Translations under genes and position numbers: made by a program
Shown: piece by piece, positions 22,154-33,475 of the stretch
How the letters are laid out: each line of letters begins with the position of its first letter
How positions within the stretch are numbered: position 1 is the first letter of the stretch
The notes under the pieces: model-generated
Told to the model about the DNA's origin: nothing
Database searches by the model: none
What the model saw: the letters and a program-made list of their open reading frames with translations, nothing else
Assembly: GCA_003550325.1 (NCBI GenBank)
Contig: QKWP01000032.1
Span: forward strand, 295,291 to 359,290
Length of the DNA: 64,000 nt
Reading direction: 5' to 3'
Origin: Gigaspora rosea
Lineage: Eukaryota; Glomeromycota; Glomeromycetes; Diversisporales; Gigasporaceae

Positions 22154-23447
22154 GTTCTATAGCGCAGGTACGTGACTCCTGTGCTTTTCATTATGTGATC
22201 TACCATCACTCCGCAAAAATTCTTTTGATAAATCATAGTGATCAACCAATACTAAATCAAGTATCATTTTTTTACAATAAATCACAATAGCGGTAAGTTT
22301 TGCAACAAAATTTTACAATAAATTGGATAGAAACCACAACTTTTAATTCCAACACTGCTATTATCGCAATAGCTAGCAAGTTTTGTAACAGCAAATTATA
22401 GTAAGTTGATTTCAAACCAACTAATTCAACTACACACTGCAATAGGTAGCTTCAAGGATGTCTTTATAATCATCACTTCACATTAATAATTCAGACTAAT
22501 TTAGGGTTAGATGATAATATAGTTAGGCCAATTTTGTTAGTGCTAGTAAACAAATTACATAATTACATGATTTCGCTAAAGTGATGATCACTTGGTTCAC
22601 AGTTCTTACCAGGAACATAGTACAAAGTACAAAGTGTATGGTTTAATCCAGAGTTTTGCATACGTACACAGGATATCTGTAATCTGATTTTGATCTCTAT
22701 TTATGGTTTATACTAGCACTCAATTACCTGATACAACAATGAATAGTCTCGCTGCTCACGTGGTCTATACTTACTTTCTAGCATCACTAAACTAACCTAT
22801 CTTTTTTTGATATCCGAGCTGTAAAGTCGAGCTATCAAATTACTCATATTCAATATCCGGGTTGTCCATCGGACTATCAATCACACCTATAACTTCAAAT
22901 TACCACAACACACTAAATACTTTTGCCCAGCAGTGGTGAGTGAGCATCAACAATGAAGCTAGACTTGTGTCGAGCTAGCAGCAAAGACAAAAAAGGGAGA
23001 ACAAACTTCCGTTACTCCCTTCCTAAATAGTCATTTACTATGACTTCATAATTCCATCCCTTAATAAATACTTATCATGCAATATATCATACTTACAAAA
23101 TCGCCTATTGTCATCTCTTAATTAATCAATCAAATTGATACTTACCTTATACTTACTAACAACTCATTTGATACCATGGGTGTATATCGTGATCTCGTAC
23201 AAATGGTGCCCTGTGACTTCATTCCTAAAATTTTGATTCTTATTGAATATAGTAACTTTGTGATTTTCATGTACCCTGCTTGGGGTTAACGATTATTTCA
23301 TAATTGCTGAATATGGAATTTAATAGGGAAGTCATAAAAATAAGGTTGATTAGTGATATAGAACGATTCTCGGTCCTGTAATTATGAGCTCTATAGAACA
23401 TCGGATAATTCAGAGAAAATTTTAATGGTCAAGTGATTAATATTAGA

Positions 23448-23521
23448 CCATGCAAAGTTAATTTTTTATTCGGTGTCATATTTTTTTTTTCTTTAAAAAA
23501 AAAATTTAACTTTGCATTGCC
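23448..23521. mobile_element. Very short inverted-repeat element, relative of 48186-48463
   Basis: 'CATGCAAAGTTAATTTTT' at about 23449-23466 faces 'AAAATTTAACTTTGCATTGCC' at about 23500-23520, giving a hairpin of about 74 bp. The same terminal sequence bounds the element at 48186-48463. It is probably a minimal MITE of that family; the target duplication is unclear here. Confidence 0.5.
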
Positions 23522-23707
23522 TAAATTAATTCTAAGGTCACACAATTCAGTTTGTATATCATCAGATCAGAAAATTTTTTATCGGACCTATTTTGAGTAA
23601 TTCCAGAAATTAAGATCATCATTAGGTAGAGGTTGGTTTTTATTTCTTTATTTTGGGTTATTAAAATGGATAAAAGGCTTTTTTTTCTACAAATTCTTGC
23701 AAAAGGT

Positions 23708-23945
23708 AACAGTGATGGTAAATGACCTGAAATATGACCCAAATGACCCAAATAGCAAATGACTAGTCATCGGGTCATTTCGAGGCTTAAATGACCTCTA
23801 GGTCATTTAGCCTCTAAATGACCCGATGACTAGTTATTTGTTATTTGGGTCATTCGGGTCATTTCAGGTCACTTAATGACTCAGGTCATATGGAAATGAC
23901 CTGTTATTTGGGAAAGGCCTGAGTCATTTGCAATCGATGGGTCAT
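23708..23945. repeat. Dense bidirectional AAATGACC/GGTCATTT array
   Basis: About fifteen copies of the motif or close variants lie within ~240 bp. A strong palindrome is centred near 23795, where GGGTCATTT..AGGC..TAAATGACC is mirrored by GGTCATTTA..GCCT..AAATGACCC. It can form a long cruciform. Confidence 0.8.
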
Positions 23946-24717
23946 TTAATGTTTTTGTATGATCGGATGTTGTGCTTAGAGACCCAATAATAGTGTTCCA
24001 AGTCATGACCCGGGTCAACGGCATATAGAGGCTTACAAATTTTAATAATATTTATTGAAGTTATGCATTTAGATAAGTTATTCAAGTTATGAATATTATT
24101 ATTTAATTTTATATATTTTACAACACTTAGTGAATATAAAAACATTTTATAATCTAGGTCTAAAATAAGTTATTCAAGTTATAATATTTACTATTTCAAT
24201 ATACTTATAGAACTTAGTGGTATAAAAAACATTTATTAATCTAAGATCTAAAATAAATTATTCGCAAACATTTGTCATAATAATCCACAGGATGTTTATT
24301 AATCTAAGTAATAAAATAAGTTTCATAAATACTGGCTGTTTAATTCACCACATTTGCAATTTTTTTTGAGTCCCGTATTATAATACAGTATTCACTTCAA
24401 CTTCATTACATTTCATGGAACTCAATTAATTATTCACCAATTAAATTTCATAAAATATGACGAACATAGGGTGGCTATTTATGTTGTATTCGTGGACTCA
24501 CAAAATAAACAAAGTTCGATAATCTAAGTATTTAAAATAATCTATTCATGAATATTGCTTTTAATTAGTAAGTATTCATTAACCTAAACGTTTAAAATAA
24601 GATATACTATTTAATCACATTAATTTTGTATATATAAAGATATACTATTTAATCACATTAATTTTGTATATATAAAGAATATTTATTAATTTAAGTTAAT
24701 TCATAACTATTTAAATA

Positions 24718-25274
24718 CTGTATATTCCCGAAAATAAGCTACCTTTTTTTGGCTGATTTTAAGTAAAAAACGGGGGGTAGCTTATTTTCGGGTGAAAGAG
24801 GTTTTTAACTGGTTTTTAGTGATCGTAAATAGTTGTTACATTGTAAAGTTTAAATTTTACTATGCAAATCGATAAATATCGATTAAGTAACCTTATTCAG
24901 GAGACCAAAATGCATATACTTTGAAATTTTCATTCGAATCGGAGAACTTTTTATTATTTGATTTTTAATTTTTACTTTCGTCGTATATATTTTTTAAAAA
25001 ATTTTTAATTTTTCCGCCGAACGTAATAATTAAAACTCAAATAATAAAAAGTTCTCCGATTCGCATGAAAATTTTGGAGTATATGTATATTTGTCTCCTG
25101 AATAAGTTTACTTAATCGATTTTTATCGATTTGCATAGTAAAATTTTTACTTACTATGTAGCGACTTTTGTCAATTGTGGGGTAGTTTATTTTCGGGTTA
25201 AAGACGTTTTGAAGTTTTTTGACCAAAAGAGGGGTAGCTTATTTTCAGAGTAGTTTATTTTCGGGAATATACGG
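24718..25274. mobile_element. 557-bp foldback MITE with TA target duplication
   Basis: The ends read CTGTATATTCCCGAAAATAA and, on the other strand, CCGTATATTCCCGAAAATAA. They are flanked by TA (24716-24717 and 25275-25276), as in Tc1/mariner-type insertions. The arms continue inward with matching blocks (e.g. TACTATGCAAATCGATAAA against its complement, and AATCGGAGAACTTTTTATTATTTGA), so most of the element is one long hairpin. It is non-coding. Confidence 0.82.
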
Positions 25275-25577
25275 TAGTTATTTTATTTGCATCTGGTTAG
25301 TTGGTCATAAAAATTATTTATTTTATTTGCATCTGGTTATTTGGGAGCATAAAAATTATTTGCATTTACATATATTAATACAACGAAATACTTTGGTTAA
25401 TTATATGCAACACACATATTTGATTTAAATAACCGATTAAGAAGTTGTGACTAACTAAATTACTAAATCTCTGTTTTAATTGATCTAACAGATCATTTCA
25501 CCTTTCGAAATGAACAATATCTGGTCATTATTCATTTGAGTCATGAGGTCATTTCAAGTCATTTATCATCCTTGTGG

Positions 25578-26582
25578 TGCCAAGGATCGTTATTGCTATT
25601 AATCCACCTAGAAGTCACAATTGAACCTTAATGTTTACTGCACTTCCTAATCATCGTTGCATTGCCTATAGTTTTCTTTGATTAGCTGTTCCTATACAAA
25701 TATTAAAACTATAATAATTTTATTATTGCTCATATTTTTAGCCAATCAGTTAGGAACTTCTAGCTGGTATCAATTACGGTTATGACCAGTCAGAACCTTT
25801 GCCATTTCTAAATATAATGCTCTTTTATTTGGTAATGGCATATATAAAAATTCATTTTCTTTTTTTGAATTATTTTAATTGTTATATCTGATTACTGTAT
25901 TGTTGCATAATAATGTCTGTGACATTATTTAAAATGATAGCCTGAATTATGCTTAATATAGGCTAAAATTGGAAATCAAGTCCCTATACATCATTTTGTG
26001 AAATACAGAAAAACTTTAAAAGTCATATTACAAAACCATGATTACGTTCCTGGTTTTAGCTTGACTGCGTCCGCAGCTACCTTATTAATAATTAATGTGC
26101 TACATTAATCTATTTATATATAATTTATCTACAGTTACTACCATGAAAAGCCATCAACTTTTAACTATAAAATTTTTTAAACTTTTATAATTTTTCAAAA
26201 TAAAATAAACTAGAAAAAGTTTTTTAAAAATTTAATTGCTTTTTGATTAAACTATCAAATTTACAAAATAAATTTTTAGTATCTTTAATTTTAAGAGTTT
26301 ATATCAATTTAAATTTATATATCAATTTAAATTTATATATAGTCTAAAGTTTGGTGCTTATATATAAAAAAAACATAACAAAATTTAAATTTATTTACAA
26401 ATTTTAAAATTTATTATTAAAATTTAAATTTATTTTAAATTTTTTTGTATTTTTATTGGTTAATTATATTACACTGCAGCTAAAAATTGGCGCCTATATA
26501 TAAAATTTGTTGGCTTTAGATGGTACTGACAGTAATAAAAACCACAATTCAGTTAATAGCTAACAATTATATTTTTTTGAAC
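25578..26582. other. AT-rich stretch, nothing recognised
   Basis: No gene, tandem array or clear element is visible. The sequence becomes almost pure A/T between about 26160 and 26500. Confidence 0.5.
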
Positions 26583-28810
26583 TAGGGTATCCAGAATTCT
26601 GCAATTTTTATCTGTTATTTTCTGCACATAATTGTATGGATTTTTGCAGTTAACATGGCCAGTACTATCAGTAGCTTTATGTGGAATTTAACAAAGAAAA
26701 TTGTCAAGTATTATTTCAAGCTAACAATAAACTATGCCTCAAATTCTGCAAATTCTATGAGTTCAAACTAGTGTTGCTGGCTATAAGTAATTATTATGGA
26801 CATTTCAGATTACAACCTGGGTTGCAACTCTTATTAACAACCAGAATCCAAACTTGTAATTTATCGTATTGGCTATAATAGTTGTTATAGTTGTAATTGC
26901 CGCAATAGGTTGTAAACACTGAAATATCTATAAATGTTATAATTATCATTTTTAATTTTTTATTTTTTATGTAACACATATCCTATTTGAATATAGTCAT
27001 TTAAGAATTGCTTCAATATGATTTAGTTGATTTTTTTCTTTATCGCACTATCCAACTTAAGAAAATTTATACTTGTTTTATTTATGTATACATGCATATA
27101 GATACAAGTTACGTCTAAAGCCTGGCACCTTATGAAATTACCCAATATATAGCTCAGATTAGTCCAAACAAACCAAAGCAAGATGGCAATGACAAAAACA
27201 CAAAATGACTAAGTAAAAGTGACAGAAATGCGATTTTACTACATATAAACACCTCTCCAACTCAACCCTAACACTAACTCTAAAGATCAAAAAATCAGAA
27301 AAATCAGGTAATTTCGTAATATGCCAGGCTTTAGACGTCCCCTACAGTTAGTAAGATCTTTCATTTTAGTACATATGCAGATTCTAAGATTTTTTGACTT
27401 CAATAAATGTAGCTTATATACACGTACGTATAAAATGCACAAACAAACTCCAATATTTATTATCACATATTCAAATGACTTTATTTACCCAAACTAAAAA
27501 CATGAGAAATCTATTCGTTATTCTTTTAAGATCTTTTACAACCTGTTATATTTTATGCAGAAGAGAGTAATAGCCAAGAAGACCTTTATATAGCCATTAG
27601 AATTAATTATTTAGCTACGTACATACATATATACCACGTAACGATGTAAATGGTAGCAACATATCAATATACTGTATCTGAAGAGTGAAATGGTGTGTAC
27701 AAATACTGAGTATAGCCCTAAATAGATGGTATCATGATTTAACTTCACCCGTTTATAACTCTATTTAGTTAAGTCTACATGTATAAAAAGCTATACATAT
27801 CAAACCAGTTTTTATAACTTAGCCATACTTGTCTTTGTGCCTACAAGGTTTTATTAGGTTTTACGTGAATGTTTATTCGAAGTAAATTTTGATAAAACTT
27901 GTGGCTGTGTATAGCATATATTTTTGGGAATCAATTTATGGTATAAAAGATATGGTATGATTAATTAGTGAGTATTTAAACTTGTTTATTATACACTATC
28001 TTGAAATAAATGTAATACAAAAAAGTTTATATGTGCATTAAAGTTCAGTTCGAACTAGTACTAGATATATCAATATACATCATTCGGAATTCATATAGCA
28101 TTTTGGATTAATTCAGTTTTGCAGTAACTGTGATCGTAACTTGCTATGTATCGTATGGTTCGCTAAATTTATCGTACAAACTCTTATGAAGATTTTTTTC
28201 TTGTTATTTTCTGTGCATTATTTTGTAAGCACAGCATACTCATATTAAAACTCAGTTAACCAACCAACGACTAGTAAAGCATGACTATAAATTGCACAAT
28301 ACGTTCACGGTTTTACATGACAGCATCGCTTATTATACTATATGTGTTGCTATATTTGTAATTTGCTTGAATTTAATATTACATATATACAAGTGTACTG
28401 CACAGACTGGTTCGGCGAATTTTATTTTTAATTAGTGTTAGAGGTTTCTAGATAAAAAGAAAATTTTCTGAAATATAATTAAAATAGCAAAATTGTTAAA
28501 CTAATCAGTTACGTTTATTATAATTTACAACTATATCATCTATTACAATGATTTTAATAATTGCAGCTATTACACCAATTACAACAAGTTAAAAAATTAT
28601 AGCTTTCTAAACAATTATGGCAAAAAATTACAACATTGGAATAAAAGGTTGCAACCTTTCAACCTTGTCAAACCTATTATGGCAGGCAACTCTAGTTCAA
28701 ACCATTAAGCCAATAAAAATATGCTTTTTAACTGTAGATTCAGCAAATTTTGCAAATTTAGACTGTAAATTTTGTAGAATTTCTGCAATTGCAGAATTCT
28801 AAACACCCTA
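26583..28810. mobile_element. Candidate 2.2-kb non-autonomous hAT-type element
   Basis: The left end TAGGGTATCCAGAATTCTGC and the complement of the right end, TAGGGTGTTTAGAATTCTGC, form an inverted repeat of about 22 bp with few mismatches. Flanking sequences TTTTGAAC (26575-26582) and GTTTGAAC (28811-28818) agree at 7 of 8 positions, fitting an 8-bp hAT duplication. No open frame in the interior resembles a transposase. A smaller inverted-repeat element is nested at 27111-27338. Confidence 0.7.
27111..27338. mobile_element. 228-bp inverted-repeat element
   Basis: ACGTCTAAAGCCTGGCA at 27111-27127 is mirrored by TGCCAGGCTTTAGACGT at 27322-27338. The repeat extends inward to ..AAATTACC / GGTAATTT.. 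It sits inside the larger hAT-type element. No convincing target duplication was found. Confidence 0.7.
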
Positions 28811-31631
28811 GTTTGAACTAATAGTGTCTGATGAATAATAAAATAGGTTTATCTAAATAAATGATGAAACCATTTTATTAGTCAACTTTAATCATCCAGA
28901 GTGTAACAGAGGAATTTATATGTTTACATAAGGTGATACAAAATTACTTTTTGATGCATCAATAATAGTAATATCAAAAATGTAACTTTTGTATTTGTGT
29001 CTGTCTGCATGCATATAATAGTTACATTTTTGATGCATCATGTTGTTTTAATTTGTGTTGCATCAAAAATGAAATTAGATCTTAGTTGTTATTGTGCTTC
29101 AGACACACAATGCTGTGCATTATCCTAGTTAGATAAATGATCTATAATGAAACTCATAATGAATGGCAGATGTGTGATGAAACTAGGGATGTGATCCTGC
29201 TTAAATTAGTTAGCTTGTGCTCCAAAATCTAAACTAACCCTGTTTTGAGGCATGTACAAAAACTGCATTTCAAACTCTGCTTTAAAACTGATTATACAAA
29301 ATGAATATGAATTTGTTTGCCTGAACAGGTTAGTTTAAACAGCTGTTTAGAATATATATGCTGTACTCCGATGCCCAATTCGGAATCAGGCTGCCCCAGA
29401 TAAGAATTTTGTAGCAGAATTAGGACTTTAGGTGACTTTAGGGTTAGAGTTAGGGCTAGTGTTAGAGGTAGGATTAGACCAGATTCCAAATTGGGACAAA
29501 TTCCAAATCCAGGTACAACATATACATAAATAAAAAAAATAAGAATAAAAATCAGTCTTTATTTGATCAGCCCATATGCAGTATGAACTACAGTAGCCAA
29601 TTACCAGCAAGTCACATGCTGAACAAATAGATATTTTTTAACTTTTATATATATATGTAAGTCCTTGCTATGTTTTGGACAATAATTTTTTAATAAAAAT
29701 TTAAAAAATCTTTTAAATATAAGTTCTATAGCACTATTTTATATTTTTAAGTATGCAATTAGTAAATAATAATGTTTTCATAGTAATTTTCATTTGTACT
29801 GTACTAAAACAAATATATATATATATATATTATTTTAAACTTGATATTCAAAACTAATTACCTACTCATTACCTACTTATTACTAACTTATTACCAATTT
29901 ATTACAAACTCATTACAAACTTATATTTCTTGAGCTTTCTAGTAAGATCTGATTGGTACAAATTTTAGGCAATCTTTAAAATAAACTCTTAAACATCACT
30001 CTAATAAGTCCAATCAGCCCATATGTATATATAGATATCAAGAATTCAATTTATATAGTATAATACTACTTTAATTAACCCCTTTTTGTAAAATAGCTAC
30101 TTCTATCAAATATTGCAACTACAATCTAGATTACTACCAAAATTTTATTAGCATATGGTTTTTGGCCAATTAAATTTCAAGATCAGGTATAATATGACAT
30201 GATCAGAAAAATTTCAAACAAATATTCATTTTATTAAAAATTGCTTGTTTCTCTAAAAGTTGTATAAAAAACTATCTTTAGTGCTTTAACAAAAAGTTTT
30301 TTTTAAGTGATTTTACTATAGGACTTCTAACTTTTAATTCTAATATAAACTAATCTTAAGATAAATAAACTTTAAAGAATTTGGTAATATGTTATATTAA
30401 TCATGTGCTATAGTTAGAACAACCTAGTTCTAATAAATGAAATTTTTTAGCAGCCAAATCTGAAATTTACATAATGTGATATTTATATTATATACATCTA
30501 AATTTGATATTTTCATTAGGGCATTATTTTATGGCGATCCTGTGATTGACCAATCAAAATTGACATGAGTCCATAAGTTTTTACTTATAAAAAAATAAAA
30601 AATAAAAAAAATACAAAAAATTAAAAAAATACAAAAAACCCTGATTTCTACTATCATGCTGTATCCCAATTATTATACAATGTTCTATTATGCTAACTAA
30701 CACTACTAAATATTATGCTACTGCTACACCCTATGCTAACTAAACTATTATATTATATTCATTTTAAAAAAAAGAAGAAATGTTAGTACTGTATATAAAA
30801 AAAAAACTATTATATACTAACTTTTGTGCTATGCCTGTTCTAGCCACAATCTGTTCCAATTGTACTATGTTTGTTTTAAAAAAAGAATAAAGAACAATAT
30901 CATAAACTATTTATAAAAAAAAAATATCTACCATGCTATGTTCATTCTGGCACGTTCTATTTATACTATGTTTGTTCTAAAAACTTTAGTACAGTATAAA
31001 AAAAACTATCTACTATCTACATTTGTTCTAGCATACATATTCTATTCATATTATGTTCGTTCTAAAGAAAAAAACATAAGAACATTAGTACTGTACTTTG
31101 CTGAAACCTAAGTTTTTTTAACTATACAAATACTATGTTTTAACAATATAATTTTAATATTGTAACAATATAATTTATAAAACTTACAAAAATATTATAA
31201 TTTTTATATTATTATTATATTGTAATAATATTGTTTTTATATATTAAATTATATTGTAACAATATTAAAAATTATTATTAAATATATAAAATTACTTCAA
31301 TTTTACAATATATTTATAATATTGATTTAATATATTAATTATATAATAATAATACTAAAAATTATAATTAAATAAATAAAATTATAATATTTTTACAATA
31401 TTGTTGTATTAATTTTACAATATTATTACTATATTTATTATTATTAATAAAAATTATAATTTATTAATATTGTTAAAATATAAAATTTGTAATATATTAA
31501 TATTGTTATTTAATAATTTAAATTAAAATATAAGAATTGTTACAATATTGTAAAAACAAAAATTTGTAATTAAAGCATTATAAAATATTTACAAAAACAA
31601 TACTTTATATTATAAAATTGCATATTTACAA
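28811..31631. other. Non-coding, increasingly pure A/T towards the gap
   Basis: No gene is supported. Several GATGCATCAAAAAT-type motifs lie at 28955-29070, and a telomere-like degenerate tract (TTAGGGTTAGAGTTAGGG) at 29438-29460. From about 30580 the sequence is low-complexity A/T with ACTAT...TGTTCTA units, then almost pure A/T up to the gap. Confidence 0.5.
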
Positions 31632-32312
31632 NNNNNNNNNNNNNNNNNNNNNNNNNNNNNNNNNNNNNNNNNNNNNNNNNNNNNNNNNNNNNNNNNNNNN
31701 NNNNNNNNNNNNNNNNNNNNNNNNNNNNNNNNNNNNNNNNNNNNNNNNNNNNNNNNNNNNNNNNNNNNNNNNNNNNNNNNNNNNNNNNNNNNNNNNNNNN
31801 NNNNNNNNNNNNNNNNNNNNNNNNNNNNNNNNNNNNNNNNNNNNNNNNNNNNNNNNNNNNNNNNNNNNNNNNNNNNNNNNNNNNNNNNNNNNNNNNNNNN
31901 NNNNNNNNNNNNNNNNNNNNNNNNNNNNNNNNNNNNNNNNNNNNNNNNNNNNNNNNNNNNNNNNNNNNNNNNNNNNNNNNNNNNNNNNNNNNNNNNNNNN
32001 NNNNNNNNNNNNNNNNNNNNNNNNNNNNNNNNNNNNNNNNNNNNNNNNNNNNNNNNNNNNNNNNNNNNNNNNNNNNNNNNNNNNNNNNNNNNNNNNNNNN
32101 NNNNNNNNNNNNNNNNNNNNNNNNNNNNNNNNNNNNNNNNNNNNNNNNNNNNNNNNNNNNNNNNNNNNNNNNNNNNNNNNNNNNNNNNNNNNNNNNNNNN
32201 NNNNNNNNNNNNNNNNNNNNNNNNNNNNNNNNNNNNNNNNNNNNNNNNNNNNNNNNNNNNNNNNNNNNNNNNNNNNNNNNNNNNNNNNNNNNNNNNNNNN
32301 NNNNNNNNNNNN
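31632..32312. other. Assembly gap (681 N)
   Basis: A run of N separates extremely A/T-rich sequence on the left from a GC-richer repeat on the right. The 5' part of that repeat copy is probably lost in the gap. Confidence 0.99.
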
Positions 32313-32640
32313 AAGGAAAGGGAGACCTTAGGCACCTAAAGCCTGGCAGACCGATCCTTCTTGGCCAACTGGATTGGTAGTCTGGGATAACTGGGGAAAA
32401 GGATCCAAAGAGTGACTGACCGGGTACTAGGGTCTAGTGAACTCCACAAGGGCAGTAGTAGGTAATAGTAGCTGGTAGCAAGGTAACCCCCTGACTGCAA
32501 GTTGTTTGCTTCGGTGAATGCATAAGTTACCGAAAGTGTAGATGAATACCTGTGGGGGACAGGTATCACTCTACCAGGTTTACCACAGAGGCAAATGCCC
32601 TCCAATACAGTCCAGTGGTTTTCCATATTTGGCATGTCAA
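32313..32640 (+). repeat. Partial copy of the GC-richer SINE body
   Basis: The order GGCCAACTGG..TTGG, AAGGGCAG.AGTAGGTAAT, CCCCCTGACTGCAAGTTG, AAGTTACCGAA.GTGTAG and CTCTACCA.GTTTACC matches 39205-39420 of the complete SINE copy, with clear divergence. It is truncated on the left by the gap, and similarity ends near 32590. Confidence 0.75.
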
Positions 32641-32839
32641 AATATAGAGATGATCTACATTATACAATCTTCTAGAATTAATCATGCAACTAAATTTGAT
32701 TGGCTACAAACTTCTTATATATACGTTTGAATATACAGATGTATAGAAAATACTGAAATGTGCGGGAAGAAGTTTTTATAACAGTAATAATCGAGATCAA
32801 AGCTTATGTGCAACCCAAGCATAAATAAAACTAACCATG

Positions 32840-33055
32840 CACTTAAGTCCAGGATCGACTAGTTCAAATTTAAGATCAACGAACTCAAGTCCAAGATCAA
32901 CGCACTCTAGTTCAAGATCAATGCATTCAAGTACAAGATCAATGCACTCAAGTCCAAGGTCAGCATATTCAAGTCCAAGATCAGCGCATTTAAGTTCAAG
33001 ATCTTTGAGTCCAAAATCAATGCATAAGTCCAAGATCAACATACTCGGGTTCATT
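32840..33055. repeat. 21-bp minisatellite open on both strands
   Basis: About nine copies of a 21-bp unit close to GATCAATGCACTCAAGTCCAA occur in a row. Because 21 is a multiple of three, both strands stay open: the plus strand gives a seven-residue 'SSPRSxH' repeat and the minus strand 'DLGLECI' repeats. No start context or neighbouring exon supports a real protein, so I call a repeat and not a gene. Confidence 0.8.
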
Positions 33056-33475
33056 CTAATTTGAGTTAGGAACGTAAACTAGTTTGTCAAGTTTATAATT
33101 TTAGTCTTACTGTTTATGGTCGGTCTTTGAGGCTTTGTAATTTCTATTTCTATTAATCATTAATTTTATTTTTCATTGAATTTTCGGTTTAGGACTGTTT
33201 TAAAGAATATTGCCAGAATTTTTACAACATAATGATATGATTAGATTGGCATTATTTTTAAGTAAGAACAAAGCTTCAATCGATCTCAAAAATATATACT
33301 CTTTATGGTTAGTAGACTATGATTCAACCTATTTTTTTAATTATAGCGATACATTTTTATTATATTTTTTTTTAATTTTTTATATTGTCTCTTCGGTTTT
33401 AGCAATATCAGTTCCATTATGGAGGTCCCGAACTTGCTGCAAAATTACTAATAATTCTTCTTTTTTTTTTGGATC

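Larger units (their letters stand above)
20402..23447. other. Non-coding stretch with scattered repeats and one MITE
   Basis: No gene is supported. It contains a tandem duplication at about 20748-20830, a dispersed ~50-60-bp motif around 21111, 21713 and 22608, the hAT-type MITE at 21920-22153, and a tandem pair of a ~35-bp unit (TATCCG.G.TGT) at about 22809-22890. Confidence 0.5.
23700..25577. mobile_element. Candidate non-autonomous element with GGTCATTT subterminal arrays
   Basis: The left end (about 23708-23945) holds many AAATGACC/GGTCATTT copies in both orientations. The right end (about 25495-25570) holds a smaller set. The outermost sequences are imperfect inverted repeats (CAGTGATGGTAAATGACC.. 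against CAAGGATGATAAATGAC.. on the other strand). Subterminal arrays of a short motif are typical of hAT-like elements. No clear target duplication was found and no transposase is encoded. A foldback MITE lies inside at 24718-25274. Confidence 0.5.

Noticed and set aside
30580-31631. Possible centromeric or origin-like satellite in the A/T-only stretch
   Set aside because: The sequence is low-complexity and non-periodic, next to an assembly gap. Nothing supports a specific function.
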